A DNA stretch of 64,000 bases from the NCBI RefSeq assembly GCF_003234085.1, contig NZ_QKSD01000005.1, positions 184,650-248,649 on the forward strand, read 5' to 3'. Of this stretch, positions 14,447-29,376 are shown in pieces (the first letter of the stretch is position 1; each line of letters starts with the position of its first letter). A program made the translations under genes and the position numbers. Source of the stretch: Curtobacterium sp. MCPF17_052. Lineage in GTDB: Bacteria > Actinomycetota > Actinomycetes > Actinomycetales > Microbacteriaceae. The notes under the pieces were generated by a model. That model was not told where the DNA came from. It was given only the letters and a program-made list of their open reading frames with translations, and ran no database searches.

Positions 14447-15929
14447 CGGTGTTCTCCTGGCTGGTGGTGGGAGCAGTTGCGGTGGAAGGGGTTGCGGCGG
14501 TGCGGGCGCGGAGCATGCCGACGACGACCAGGACGGCCGCGACGGCGGTGACCACCGCGCCCGCGATCGAGACGGCGCCCTCGAACGCGGCGGTCCGACC
14601 CGGCGCCCAGGGGGTCGTGCCGAGGTCGCCCGGCACGAGTGCGGCGAGGATCGTGCCCGTGGCGGCGATCCCGACCGCGGTGGCGATCTCACTCGCCGTG
14701 TCGACGAGCGCCGCCCCGATCGACGTCCGGTCGGCGGGCAGCCCGTGCAGGACGTTGTTGCCGGCCACGGCACCGACGACGCGCATGCCGGCGGCGACGA
14801 GCACGAGGGCGACCAGGACACCGGGGTACCCCAGCCGTGCGGTCAGGGCGAACACGGCGAGGCCGGCGACGACCGCGGCGGCGCTGATGCGTGCCGCCCG
14901 GTCGAGTCCGACGCGCTGGACGAACGGGCCGACGAGGCGTCCGCTGGCGAGGAGCACGACCACCTGCGGCAGCGTCCCGACTGCGGCGAGCGCCGGGGGC
15001 CATCCCCAGGCGAACTGCAGCTGCAGGGTGACGAGGTACGACAGCGCGGCCATGGCGAGACCCGCCGCGGCCTTGTACGCCAGGCCACTCGCGACGAGCG
15101 GCCGAGCGATCAGGTGCAGGTCGAGCAGCGGGTGGTGTGCGGTGCGCTCCCGGACGACGAAGCCGACGGCCACGAGGGCGGTGACCGCGCCGGCGCCCCA
15201 CCCGGCCCATCCGGCAGCGCCACCGACGACGAGCGTCGGGGTGACGAGGACGCCGACGATGCTCGCGGTACCGAGGACCGCCCCGGCGACGTCGATCGGG
15301 TCGCGGTGCAGGTCGTCCGGGCGGTCCGCGGCGATCCCTGCCCGGATGCCGGCGAAGGCGACGACCGCGATCGGCACGTCCGCGACGAGCAGCACCTGCC
15401 ACGGCGCCACGGCCAGGACGAACCCGCCGACGGTCGGCCCGACGGCGAGGCCGACCAGCCCGGCGGTGGAGATGACGGTGAGCGCCCGGACCCGCAGGTC
15501 CTGGCGGGCGAAGAGGCGGAACGCCAGTGCCATCGAACCGGGGGTCGTCATCGCGGCGGCGACGCCCATCAGGGCCCGGACGACGATGAGCTCCTGGACC
15601 GAGGTGACGAACACGGTCAGGAGGCTCGCCACCGCCAGCAGCACCAGGCCGACGAGCATCGTGCGACGCCGGCCGACGCGGTCGGCGACCGCACCGAACA
15701 GCAGCATCAGGCCGCCGAAGGCCACCGAGTAGGCACCCGACACCCACTGCAGCGCGGTCGTCGAGGCCCGGAGGTCACGGGCGATGGTCGGCAGCGCGAC
15801 GTTCAGGACCGAGTTGTCGAGCATCTCGAACAGGAAGACCGCGGACAGGCCGGCCAACGGCAGCCAGGCGTCGCGGAGACCAGCGGGTGGCGAGACGGGT
15901 GTGGTCGGCGGGGAGGTTCGTACTGACAC
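14439..15929 (-). CDS. MFS drug exporter (DHA2, 14-helix type)
   Basis: 496 residues from the GTG at 15929, which has AAGGAG upstream. Motifs include LDNSVLNVALPTIARDL (motif D1 region), GAVADRVGRRRTMLVGL (motif A), VRALMGVAAAMTTPGSMAL (motif B) and GPTVGGFVLAVAPWQ (motif C, antiporter). The about 14 hydrophobic segments place it with the QacA/EmrB proton-driven exporters. It is first in an operon with the downstream esterase. No divergent regulator is present; the next gene to the right is a flavin amine oxidase on the other strand. Confidence 0.93.
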   Translation of the reverse strand: MSVRTSPPTTPVSPPAGLRDAWLPLAGLSAVFLFEMLDNSVLNVALPTIARDLRASTTALQWVSGAYSVAFGGLMLLFGAVADRVGRRRTMLVGLVLLAVASLLTVFVTSVQELIVVRALMGVAAAMTTPGSMALAFRLFARQDLRVRALTVISTAGLVGLAVGPTVGGFVLAVAPWQVLLVADVPIAVVAFAGIRAGIAADRPDDLHRDPIDVAGAVLGTASIVGVLVTPTLVVGGAAGWAGWGAGAVTALVAVGFVVRERTAHHPLLDLHLIARPLVASGLAYKAAAGLAMAALSYLVTLQLQFAWGWPPALAAVGTLPQVVVLLASGRLVGPFVQRVGLDRAARISAAAVVAGLAVFALTARLGYPGVLVALVLVAAGMRVVGAVAGNNVLHGLPADRTSIGAALVDTASEIATAVGIAATGTILAALVPGDLGTTPWAPGRTAAFEGAVSIAGAVVTAVAAVLVVVGMLRARTAATPSTATAPTTSQENTDV

Positions 15930-16090
15930 GGGCGCACTCCTTCGATGAAGAAGTGGCGGCTCCCGTGAGACGCGTACGCGGTTCCGTCTGCCGGAGCAGA
16001 ACGGGTTTTTTTCCCTCTGCGTCGAACTGTAACGCATCCGGACCCCCCGCGCAGGGCCCGGCGGGACACCGCGTTCACTACGGTGTCGTC

Positions 16091-17215
16091 ATGCCCCCTG
16101 CGACGTCGACCGACGGACCGACCACGCACACCTCCGACCACGTCGTCATCGGCGGTGGCGTCCTGGGCGCCGCGACCGCCCGAGCCCTGGCCGCCCGCGG
16201 CGAGCGCGTCCTGCTGCTCGAGCAGCACGACCGGGGACACGTGCACGGTTCCTCGCACGGGGGCAGCCGGATCTTCCGGATGGGGTACCCCGACGCGGAC
16301 TACGTCGACCTGACGCTGCGGGCCTGGGACGCCTGGGCCGCGCTCGAGTCCGCGTCCGGTCGGACCCTGCTCGACCACACGGGCGCCGTGGACCACGGTC
16401 GTCCCGAGGTCGTCGACGCCATCGCCGCCGCGCTCGACGCCGCGGGCATCGCAGTCGAACGCCTGACCCCGGACGAGGCCGCAGCACGGTGGCCCGGGAT
16501 CGCGTTCGAGGGGCACGTCCTGGCGCACGCCACCGCCGGCCGGATCCGCGCCGCCGACGCCCTGGAGGCGCTGCTCGACCTGGCAGCGGCGGACGGCGCC
16601 GACCTCCGCTTCGGTGTCCGTGTCACCGACGTGCAGGACGCCGGCGACACGGTGACCCTGACCCTCGCGGACGGCAGCACGGTCCGCACCCGCAGCGTCG
16701 TCGCGGCCGTCGGTGCCTGGGCGCCCACCCTGGTGGGTGCGTTGCTCGCCGGGCGTGGGGCGAGCCTCCCGGCCATCCGCGTCACCCAGGAGCAGCCCGC
16801 GCACTTCCCCAGCCACCTGCCGGACGAGGCGTGGCCGTCGTTCGTCCACCACCCGGCGGACGGCGGTGGCGTCTACGGGCTGCTGACCCCGGGCGAGGGC
16901 GTCAAGGTCGGCTTCCACGGCACGGGGCCGGTCGTCGACCCGGACGACCGTGACCGGACGCCGGACGCCGCCGAGGTGACGCGGCTGCAGGCGTACGTCG
17001 AGCGGTTCGTGCCGGGGGTGGACGCGTCGCAGCCGACGCTGATCAGCTGCCTGTACGACAACTCCCCCGACGAGGACTTCGTGCTGGACCGGCGCGGGCC
17101 GGTGACGGTCGCGACGGGATCGTCGGGGCACGGGTTCAAGTTCGCGCCGGTCGTCGGGGAGATGCTCGCGGACCTCGCTACCGGCGGCGAACCGCACCCG
17201 CGCTTCGCGCTCTGA
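16091..17215 (+). CDS. monomeric sarcosine oxidase / N-methyl-tryptophan oxidase family flavoprotein
   Basis: 374 residues. The FAD-binding Rossmann motif VVIGGGVLGAATARALAARG begins near residue 18, followed by SSHGGSRIFRMGYPD, characteristic of the MSOX group. The Cys that covalently binds FAD in MSOX corresponds to ISCLYDNSPDEDFVLD, and SSGHGFKFAPVVGEMLADL closes the FAD site. It should oxidise an N-methyl amino acid to the amino acid plus formaldehyde and hydrogen peroxide. It is monocistronic and divergent from the MFS gene. Confidence 0.92.
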   Translation: MPPATSTDGPTTHTSDHVVIGGGVLGAATARALAARGERVLLLEQHDRGHVHGSSHGGSRIFRMGYPDADYVDLTLRAWDAWAALESASGRTLLDHTGAVDHGRPEVVDAIAAALDAAGIAVERLTPDEAAARWPGIAFEGHVLAHATAGRIRAADALEALLDLAAADGADLRFGVRVTDVQDAGDTVTLTLADGSTVRTRSVVAAVGAWAPTLVGALLAGRGASLPAIRVTQEQPAHFPSHLPDEAWPSFVHHPADGGGVYGLLTPGEGVKVGFHGTGPVVDPDDRDRTPDAAEVTRLQAYVERFVPGVDASQPTLISCLYDNSPDEDFVLDRRGPVTVATGSSGHGFKFAPVVGEMLADLATGGEPHPRFAL

Positions 17216-17243
17216 CCGTGCCGCGTGCTGACCGTGCCGGGCG

Positions 17244-18101
17244 TCAGTCCCGTTCGGCGTCGGTCTGTTCGGCGTCGGCGCGCTCGGGGTCCTGCTGCGA
17301 GTCCTGCCGACGGTCCTGCATCAGCTCCTTCGTGCGGAGCAACCGGAGCGCCGTCACCAGGACCAGGCCGCCCAGGACGTTGAACAGCAGCGTGTAGCCG
17401 AACCACCCGAGCCACTGCCCGTACGTGATGTCCGCACCGGACTGGATCGCGCCGAAGACCAGCAGTGAGTCGAGGATCGAGTGGAACAGCTGGAGGCCCG
17501 CGAGCAGGAACCCGCCCGCCACGGCCGCGACGAGCTTCGCCGGGTCCGAGTCCGTCCCCTGCTGCATGCGCGTCATCAGCGTGATGGTGCTGCCGCCGAG
17601 GACGGCCAGGACGACGCTCTGCAGGCCGAACGGCGCGTCGATGTAGTGCGCCGCCGACTCGGTGAGGGTGGCGTGCCACTGCGGGAACGCGTGCACCACC
17701 AGCCACATGAAGACCCAGCCCCCGGCGAGGTTCGCGACCAGGGTGCCGCCCCAGAGCTTCATCAACTGCAGGACCGTCCCCTCGCGGGCGACGACCGCGG
17801 CGACCGGCATGAGGAAGTTCTCGGTGAACAGCTCGCTGTGCGCCAGGTGCAGGGCGATGAAGCCGATGCCGAACGCGAGGCCGGCGAGCAGGTGGCTGTC
17901 CGTCTCGGTGAGCACGGCGAGGTACGCCATCACGCCGAGGCCCACCTCGAGGCCGCCGAAGAAGCCCGTGATGAGGACGGCGCGGGTCGTCCGCTGCAGC
18001 CGTTCGGCGCCCTCCTCGATGGTGGCGTCGAAGGACTCGGCGAGCTCGTCCTCCACAGGTGCGTCGGTGGAGCCCAGCTCGCGGCGGCGGTCGTCGGTCA
18101 T
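17244..18101 (-). CDS. formate/nitrite transporter (FNT) family protein
   Basis: 285 residues. An acidic cytoplasmic N-terminus of about 35 residues is followed by six membrane helices. FNT hallmarks include LAFGIGFIALHLAHSELFTENFLMP (the SELFT region of helix 2-3) and the NLAGGW motif. It belongs to the larger YfdC-like group, so formate or nitrite transport is not certain. The C-terminus is hydrophilic and rich in Asp/Arg/Glu. It converges on the sarcosine-oxidase gene and is divergent from glycerate kinase. Confidence 0.88.
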   Translation of the reverse strand: MTDDRRRELGSTDAPVEDELAESFDATIEEGAERLQRTTRAVLITGFFGGLEVGLGVMAYLAVLTETDSHLLAGLAFGIGFIALHLAHSELFTENFLMPVAAVVAREGTVLQLMKLWGGTLVANLAGGWVFMWLVVHAFPQWHATLTESAAHYIDAPFGLQSVVLAVLGGSTITLMTRMQQGTDSDPAKLVAAVAGGFLLAGLQLFHSILDSLLVFGAIQSGADITYGQWLGWFGYTLLFNVLGGLVLVTALRLLRTKELMQDRRQDSQQDPERADAEQTDAERD

Positions 18102-18141
18102 CGTCCGGACGGTACTCAGCCGGACCCGGGCCAGCTGGTCG

Positions 18142-18154
18142 GTTGCGCCGCAAC
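18142..18154. promoter_or_regulatory. 13-nt palindrome GTTGCGCCGCAAC in a divergent promoter region
   Basis: A perfect odd palindrome lies 41 nt upstream of the FNT gene. Further GTTGC/GCAAC copies follow within 100 nt (near 18157, 18188, 18208 and 18233), up to the glycerate kinase start. This clustering suggests a regulator binding site, but no local regulator gene is adjacent. Confidence 0.4.
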
Positions 18155-18251
18155 ACGCAACGCGGGCGGCGGCACGCAGCGGTACTCCGTTGCGCGGTGC
18201 CGCCGGGGTTGCGTTCTGCGGGCGCGCTCGCGGGGTTGCTAGCGTGACGGG

Positions 18252-19349
18252 ATGCGCGTCGTCATCGCACCGGACTCGTTCAAGGGGACCGCGTCGGCGG
18301 CCGACGTCGCCCGGGCCGTCGCCGACGGTTGGCGGAGTGAGCGGCCGGACGACGACCTGGTCATCCTGCCGATGGCCGACGGCGGCGAGGGCACCATCGA
18401 CGCCGTGGCCACCGCGGTACCGGGCAGCGAACGGGTACCGGTGACCGTGACGGGACCGGACGACCGGCCCGTCGAGACGGCATGGCTCCGTCTGCCGGAC
18501 GGCCGTGCCCTGGTGGAACTGGCGGCGACCAGTGGCCTGACACTCCTCGACCACCCCCGGCCCGACACCGCGCACACGACCGGGTTCGGGCAGGCGATCG
18601 CCGCGGCCCTCGACGCCGGCGCGACCGGGCTGCTCCTCGGCATCGGCGGCAGCGCCTCGACCGACGGCGGCATCGGCGCACTGCGGGCGCTGGGACTGGC
18701 GGTCGGGACGAGCGTGCCGGCGGACGCGACCGGCGGCACGGTGCTCGACCACGTGCCTCCCGTCGACACCACCGCGCTCCGGACCCTGCCGAAGCTCGGC
18801 GCCGTGGTGCTCAGCGACGTGACCTCCCCGCTCCTCGGCGAGCACGGGGCCGCCGCTGTGTTCGGACCACAGAAGGGCGTGGCGCCCGACCGGGTGGCCG
18901 TGCACGAGGACCGGCTCCGCCGCTGGTCCGAGTGCTTCCCCCACGTCGACGCGGCCACGCCGGGCGCGGGAGCGGCAGGCGGGACGGGGTTCGGGCTGCT
19001 CGCCTGGGGCGCCGTCCTCGCGAGCGGTGCCACGACGATCGCCGACGCGATCGGACTGTCGGACGCCGTGGCCCGAGCCGACCTCGTGATCACCGGCGAG
19101 GGCTGCTTCGACGCCCAGAGCGCCGCGGGCAAGGCCCCTGCCGTGGTCCGGGCGCTCGCCGAGGACCTGGGGACGCCGACTGCGCTGGTCGCCGGAGCAA
19201 TCGCGGCACCGGTCGACGGGTTCGCGCTGGCGGCGTCGCTCACCGTCATCGCGACGCAGACCACCGGCGAGCCCGACGACGCGCTGCGGGACCCGCTGCG
19301 CTTCGCCCGGATCGCGGGGGCGCGGATCGCGCGGGCGCAGGACGCCTGA
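18252..19349 (+). CDS. glycerate kinase
   Basis: 365 residues of the GarK/GlxK type. The N-terminus RVVIAPDSFKGTASAADVA and ADGGEGTIDAVA are signatures. LLLGIGGSASTDGGIGALRALG and FGPQKG, then VITGEGCFDAQSAAGKAPAVV complete the family set. It phosphorylates D-glycerate to 2-phosphoglycerate (or 3-phosphoglycerate), channelling glyoxylate, glycolate or tartronate carbon into glycolysis. No other glyoxylate-pathway genes are adjacent, so it is probably an independent unit. Confidence 0.95.
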   Translation: MRVVIAPDSFKGTASAADVARAVADGWRSERPDDDLVILPMADGGEGTIDAVATAVPGSERVPVTVTGPDDRPVETAWLRLPDGRALVELAATSGLTLLDHPRPDTAHTTGFGQAIAAALDAGATGLLLGIGGSASTDGGIGALRALGLAVGTSVPADATGGTVLDHVPPVDTTALRTLPKLGAVVLSDVTSPLLGEHGAAAVFGPQKGVAPDRVAVHEDRLRRWSECFPHVDAATPGAGAAGGTGFGLLAWGAVLASGATTIADAIGLSDAVARADLVITGEGCFDAQSAAGKAPAVVRALAEDLGTPTALVAGAIAAPVDGFALAASLTVIATQTTGEPDDALRDPLRFARIAGARIARAQDA

Positions 19350-19493
19350 CCGGCAGCGCCGTCCCGGTCCGGCTCAGCGCACTGACGGGAGGCGCGGCAC
19401 GCACGGCAGGCGCGGCACGCTGACGGGAGGCCCACCCCGCGTGTGTCGGACAGGTCCGGAACGCCTCCCCCGGCGTCGCGGTAACCAGGGGCC

Positions 19494-19940
19494 GTGCACC
19501 AGCGACCGACCCGTACCCCGGTCAGGACCCCGGCCGGCGTCCTGACCGGATCGGCCCTGCTCGCGGCCCTGCTCATGGCCTCGGTCACCGGGTGCAGTGC
19601 GGGCGGCGACACCCGGGCGGCGGCCGTCGACGCGGCTTCCGACTTCGTCACGGCGCTCGACGACCAGCGCGGTGCCGACGCCTGCGCCCTCCTCGTGCCG
19701 GACGCACGCCAGGCAGTGACCGACCAGACCCACCGGGACTGCGCCGACGGTGTGCTCGAGCTCGACCTGCCGAGGGTCGTCCGCACCGCGTCGACCGAGG
19801 TGCACGGACGCGCCGCACTCGTGCACGGCGAGGGCGACGCCGTGTTCCTGGCGCGGTCCGGCTCGTCGTGGCTGGTCCGCGCCGCCGGGTGCACGCCGGT
19901 CGCCGACGCCCCGTTCGAGTGCGTCCTGGACGGGAGCTGA
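19494..19940 (+). CDS. lipoprotein, function unknown
   Basis: 148 residues with an N-terminal signal (VLTGSALLAALLMASVTGCS) and lipobox SVTGC. The mature part begins AGGDTRAAAVDAASDFVTAL and resembles small secreted proteins with an NTF2-like alpha/beta fold (DACALLVPDARQAVTDQTHR, FLARSGSSWLVRAAGCTP). Two Cys near the C-terminus plus one near the centre may form disulfides. It is one base from the next small gene, so the three genes here form an operon. Confidence 0.75.
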   Translation: MHQRPTRTPVRTPAGVLTGSALLAALLMASVTGCSAGGDTRAAAVDAASDFVTALDDQRGADACALLVPDARQAVTDQTHRDCADGVLELDLPRVVRTASTEVHGRAALVHGEGDAVFLARSGSSWLVRAAGCTPVADAPFECVLDGS

Positions 19941-19941
19941 C

Positions 19942-20025
19942 GTGCGGAAGCTGTTCACCGCGTACCTGGTGTTCATCGTCGCGGGCCTGGCGTACTGCTT
20001 CGCCATCGCCGCACTCGGGCGGTGA
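19942..20025 (+). CDS. 27-residue single-helix membrane micropeptide
   Basis: GTG at 19942 opens a 27-codon frame with a single hydrophobic helix (TAYLVFIVAGLAYCFAIAAL) flanked by basic residues (VRKLF and GR). GGGAG lies 6 nt upstream, at the end of the lipoprotein gene. The stop overlaps the DUF6766 start as GTGA. Tight spacing on both sides, a good ribosome site and clean amphipathic ends argue for a real small subunit or regulator of the DUF6766 membrane protein. Confidence 0.6.
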   Translation: MRKLFTAYLVFIVAGLAYCFAIAALGR

Positions 20026-20705
20026 GCGCGGTGCGCAAGGCCGTCCGGCAGAACGCACTCGGGCTGTTCTTCGGCGGGATCCTGGTGGCCGCGCTCGTCG
20101 GGCAGTCGTTCGCCGGCTGGGCGGTGTTCAACGACACCCAGACCGCGGAGGGCCTCGACCCGATCGGCTGGCTGGAGTACGTGTCCTCGTCGAGCTTCAC
20201 CGCCGACGTCGCGGAGAACTGGCAGTCCGAGTACCTGCAGTTCCTGCTCTACATCTGGACGACGGTGTGGTTCGTGCAGCGCGGTTCCCCGGAGTCGAAG
20301 GAGCAGGACCAGACCGGGCTCGAGTCGGACGCGGACCAGGAGGTCGGCCCGCACGCCGGTCCCCGCTCACCGCGCTGGGCCGCGGTCGGCGGTCTGCGGC
20401 AGGCACTGTTCTCGCACTCGCTGCTGCTCGTGATGGGCGGCGTCTTCCTGGCGAGCTGGGCCGCGCAGTCGGCCGCCGGGGTGGTGGCGTACGACGAGCA
20501 GCAGCTGCTCGACCTCGAGGCGCCGGTCACCTGGGCGCAGTACGTCGTCAGCGCGGACTTCTGGAACCGCACCCTGCAGAACTGGCAGTCCGAGTTCCTG
20601 GCCGTCGGGAGCATGGCGGTGCTGTCGGTGTTCCTGCGCGAGCGGGGGTCGCCGGAGTCGAAGCCGGTCGGGGCCGCGCACGACGACACCGGTGCCGAGG
20701 GCTGA
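20022..20705 (+). CDS. DUF6766 family membrane protein
   Basis: 227 residues with an internal duplication. Each half begins with a helix (NALGLFFGGILVAALVGQSFAGW; HSLLLVMGGVFLASWAAQSAAG), continues with a Y.SS.F.ADV.ENWQSE-like loop (NWQSEYLQF and NWQSEFLAV), and ends with a helix followed by RGSPESK. This repeated NWQSE...RGSPESK signature is what I know as DUF6766. The role is unknown; four helices are predicted. The start overlaps the upstream micropeptide by 4 nt. Confidence 0.82.
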   Translation: MSAVRKAVRQNALGLFFGGILVAALVGQSFAGWAVFNDTQTAEGLDPIGWLEYVSSSSFTADVAENWQSEYLQFLLYIWTTVWFVQRGSPESKEQDQTGLESDADQEVGPHAGPRSPRWAAVGGLRQALFSHSLLLVMGGVFLASWAAQSAAGVVAYDEQQLLDLEAPVTWAQYVVSADFWNRTLQNWQSEFLAVGSMAVLSVFLRERGSPESKPVGAAHDDTGAEG

Positions 20706-20718
20706 GCGCCAGGACGGC

Positions 20719-20760
20719 GGACGGGAGGTGCGATGCCGACCGGCACCGCACCTCCCGTCC
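20719..20760. terminator. bidirectional hairpin, GACGGGAGG family
   Basis: A 20-bp stem with one mismatch and a 2-nt loop. The left arm begins GGACGGGAGGTGCG and the right arm ends CGCACCTCCCGTCC. It lies between the convergent DUF6766 and GH92 genes and is likely the terminator for both. The same arm sequence recurs at 29179 and 49284. Confidence 0.8.
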
Positions 20761-20787
20761 GTCACGTGTCCGTGCTCCGACCGGTCC

Positions 20788-26775
<5,988 letters not shown>

Positions 26776-26812
26776 CTTTCGGGGTTGGGGAGAGGTGACG
26801 CCGCGTCGACCA

Positions 26813-26826
26813 TGACAGCGTTGTCA
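26813..26826. promoter_or_regulatory. candidate LacI-family operator TGACAGCGTTGTCA
   Basis: Half-sites TGACA and TGTCA flank a central CG, typical of LacI/GalR operators. It lies 37 nt upstream of the GH92 gene and 77 nt upstream of the divergent LacI-type gene. The position fits repression of GH92 and autoregulation. Confidence 0.65.
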
Positions 26827-26903
26827 CACTGGGCGTTTCTATCCGTTCGGTGTGAGTCGTGTCAAGGTCCACTCATGAAAGCGGACAACCGTACGATGAC
26901 CCG

Positions 26904-27902
26904 GTGAGCACCGAGCGACCGACGCTGCGCGCCGTGGCCGAGCGGTCCGGCGTCAGCATGAAGACGGTCTCGCGGGTGGTGAACGGCGAGCGCTACGTCG
27001 CCGCGGACACCGCGGAGCGGGTGCTCGCGGCCGCCGCCGAACTGGGCTTCCGCCCGAACACCCTGGCGCGCGAGCTGCGTGCGGGCGGGCGCTCGGCGAC
27101 GGTCGGACTCGTCACCGGCGACGTGGCGAACCCGTTCTACTCGAGGATCGCCCGCGGAGCCGAGCACGCACTCCGGGCGCCCGGACTCAGCCTGCTGTCC
27201 GCGTCGACCGACGAGGACGCCGACCGGGAACGGACGCTGGTGGCGCAGCTCGTCGAACGGCGGGTCGGGGGCCTGCTCGTGGTCTCCGCGGACGACGACC
27301 ACTCCCTGCTCGCGCGGGAACGCGCGCTCGGGACACCGGTCGTGTTCCTCGACCGGTCCCCCACAGACGTCGACGTCGACTCGGTGGTCCTCGACAACGC
27401 CGGCGGCATGCGGTCCGCCGTCGAACACCTGCTCGAACGCGGCCACCGGCGGATCGGCCTGATCGGTGACCTCAGCCGGCTCTCGACCCACCGCGCCCGG
27501 GTCGAGGCGTTCGGCGAGGCGATGCGCGACGCCGGGGTCGAGGACTGGGAACGCTGGGTCCGCAGCGACTCCCACGACCTCGACGAGGCGTCCCGGTCCG
27601 CGGTGAGCCTCGTCGAGAGCCCCGAACCACCGACCGCCGTCGTGACGACGAACAACCGCATCACGACCGGAGCCCTGCGGGCGTACGCCGACCGCCCGGA
27701 CCGGCCGGCCCTGGTCGGGTTCGACGACTTCGAGCTCGCCGACGTGCTCGGCATCAGTGTCATCGCGCACGAACCGGAGGCGATGGGTCGCGTCGGGGCC
27801 GGAGAGCTCCTCGCCCGCATCGCCGGGGACGACGGTCCCCCACGGCACCACGTCCTCCCGGTCCGGCTCGTCGTCCGGGCGTCGAGCAGCACGCCACGCT
27901 GA
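26904..27902 (+). CDS. LacI family transcriptional regulator
   Basis: 332 residues from the GTG at 26904. The N-terminal HTH reads [20 protein letters not shown] and the hinge helix [15 protein letters not shown], both canonical for LacI. The periplasmic-binding-like effector domain follows ([69 protein letters not shown]). It is divergent from the GH92 mannosidase and should respond to a mannose-containing saccharide. Alternative upstream starts exist in frame at 26859 but would add a non-conserved tail. Confidence 0.93.
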   Translation: MSTERPTLRAVAERSGVSMKTVSRVVNGERYVAADTAERVLAAAAELGFRPNTLARELRAGGRSATVGLVTGDVANPFYSRIARGAEHALRAPGLSLLSASTDEDADRERTLVAQLVERRVGGLLVVSADDDHSLLARERALGTPVVFLDRSPTDVDVDSVVLDNAGGMRSAVEHLLERGHRRIGLIGDLSRLSTHRARVEAFGEAMRDAGVEDWERWVRSDSHDLDEASRSAVSLVESPEPPTAVVTTNNRITTGALRAYADRPDRPALVGFDDFELADVLGISVIAHEPEAMGRVGAGELLARIAGDDGPPRHHVLPVRLVVRASSSTPR

Positions 27903-27909
27903 CCACACT

Positions 27910-27957
27910 CCGTGCGAGCACCGGCGCGGACCGCACCCCGTGCGAGCACCGGCGCGG
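27910..27957. repeat. 20-bp direct repeat, two copies
   Basis: CCGTGCGAGCACCGGCGCGG occurs at 27910-27929 and 27938-27957 (period 28 nt), just after the LacI stop. It does not form a strong hairpin. Purpose unknown. Confidence 0.8.
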
Positions 27958-28084
27958 CAGCACGCCACGCCTGCCCGGGCAACCCGAAGGGTGTTCCACC
28001 CGTACCTGTCACCTGTCGCACAACCGGAGCAGGATCGAGGGTGGGCCGCACCCGGCCCGACATCCCCACCCCACGAGGAGACCC

Positions 28085-29131
28085 TTGCGCACCGTCAACG
28101 CGTACGCGGCACCGTCCGCGACCGAACCGCTCGTCAAGACCACCATCGAGCGCCGCGACCTCCTGCCGGGCGACGTCATGATCGACATCGCCTACGCCGG
28201 CATCTGCCACTCCGACATCCACACCGTCCGCGGCGAGTGGGGCCCCATCCAGTACCCGCAGGTCGTCGGCCACGAGATCGTCGGCCACGTCTCCGAGGTC
28301 GGATCGGACGTCACGAAGTACGCCGTCGGTGATCTGGTCGGCGTCGGCTGCATGGTCAACTCCTGCGGCGAGTGCGAGCAGTGCCTCGCCGGCCAGGAGC
28401 AGTACTGCCTGCAGGGCAACACCGGGACCTACGCATCCGTCGACCGCGCCGACGGCACCATCACCCAGGGCGGCTACTCCCAGGCCGTCGTCGTCGACCA
28501 GGACTTCGTCCTCCGCGTCCCGGAGTCGCTCGACATCGAGAAGGTCGCACCGCTGCTCTGCGCCGGCATCACGCTGTACTCGCCGCTGCACCACTGGAAG
28601 GCCGGCCCCGGCATGCAGGTCGCGATCGTCGGCCTCGGCGGCCTCGGTCACATGGGCGTCAAGATCGCCGCGGCGCTCGGCGCCGAGGTCACGGTCCTGT
28701 CGCAGACCACCTCGAAGCAGGCGGACTCGCTCAAGTTCGGCGCGAAGGCCCACTACGCGACGAAGGACCCGGAGACGTTCGAGAAGCTCAAGGGCTCGTT
28801 CGACCTCATCATCAACACCGTCTCGGCGACGATCGACATGGGTGCGCACCTCAGCCTGCTCAAGGTCGACGGCACGATGGTCAACGTCGGCGCCCCGTCC
28901 GAGCCGCTCCAGGTCCCCGCGTTCGCGCTCCTGCCGGGCCGTCGCAGCTGGGCGGGTTCGTCGATCGGTGGCATCCGTGAAACCCAGGAGATGCTCGACT
29001 TCTGCGCCGAGCACGGCATCCTGCCGGAAACCGAGCTGATCAGCGCCGACCAGGTCAACGAGGCCTACGAGCGCGTCCTCTCCTCGGACGTCCGCTACCG
29101 CTTCGTCATCGACGCCGCGACGCTCGCGTAA
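28085..29131 (+). CDS. zinc-dependent NAD(P)-alcohol dehydrogenase (cinnamyl-alcohol/YahK type)
   Basis: 348 residues from a TTG start supported by GAGGAG 4 nt upstream. Catalytic zinc ligands are in AGICHSD and [12 protein letters not shown]; structural zinc is bound by [15 protein letters not shown]. The nucleotide site is [31 protein letters not shown] and the [13 protein letters not shown] segment are typical of the broad-range aldehyde reductases of the CAD family. It probably reduces aldehydes with NADPH in the cytoplasm. It is monocistronic, ending in a strong hairpin at 29179. Confidence 0.95.
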   Translation: MRTVNAYAAPSATEPLVKTTIERRDLLPGDVMIDIAYAGICHSDIHTVRGEWGPIQYPQVVGHEIVGHVSEVGSDVTKYAVGDLVGVGCMVNSCGECEQCLAGQEQYCLQGNTGTYASVDRADGTITQGGYSQAVVVDQDFVLRVPESLDIEKVAPLLCAGITLYSPLHHWKAGPGMQVAIVGLGGLGHMGVKIAAALGAEVTVLSQTTSKQADSLKFGAKAHYATKDPETFEKLKGSFDLIINTVSATIDMGAHLSLLKVDGTMVNVGAPSEPLQVPAFALLPGRRSWAGSSIGGIRETQEMLDFCAEHGILPETELISADQVNEAYERVLSSDVRYRFVIDAATLA

Positions 29132-29178
29132 CGACCCGCGCCGTCGTCGTCCCGCACGTCGACAGCCGGTCCACACCG

Positions 29179-29220
29179 GAACGGGAGGCCCGTCACCAGC
29201 TGGTGACGGGCCTCCCGTTC
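29179..29220. terminator. perfect 42-nt palindrome, GACGGGAGG-like family
   Basis: A 21-bp stem with no loop-out. Arms begin GAACGGGAGGCCCGTCACC and end in GGCCTCCCGTTC. It lies 48 nt after the alcohol dehydrogenase stop. Likely its terminator; also a member of the recurrent hairpin family of this window. Confidence 0.85.
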
Positions 29221-29376
29221 CGTCGTCCACCCGGCTCCACCTCGCCGTCCCCCGATCCGACCGCGAACCTGACCGCGACCTCGACATCCGCGTGCCATGA
29301 TCCGCGGAGCGCCGTCCCGCGACCACAGCTCGCCCGACGGCTCGCGCGCGACCGCCGTCCGGAGGATGGTGGGGAC

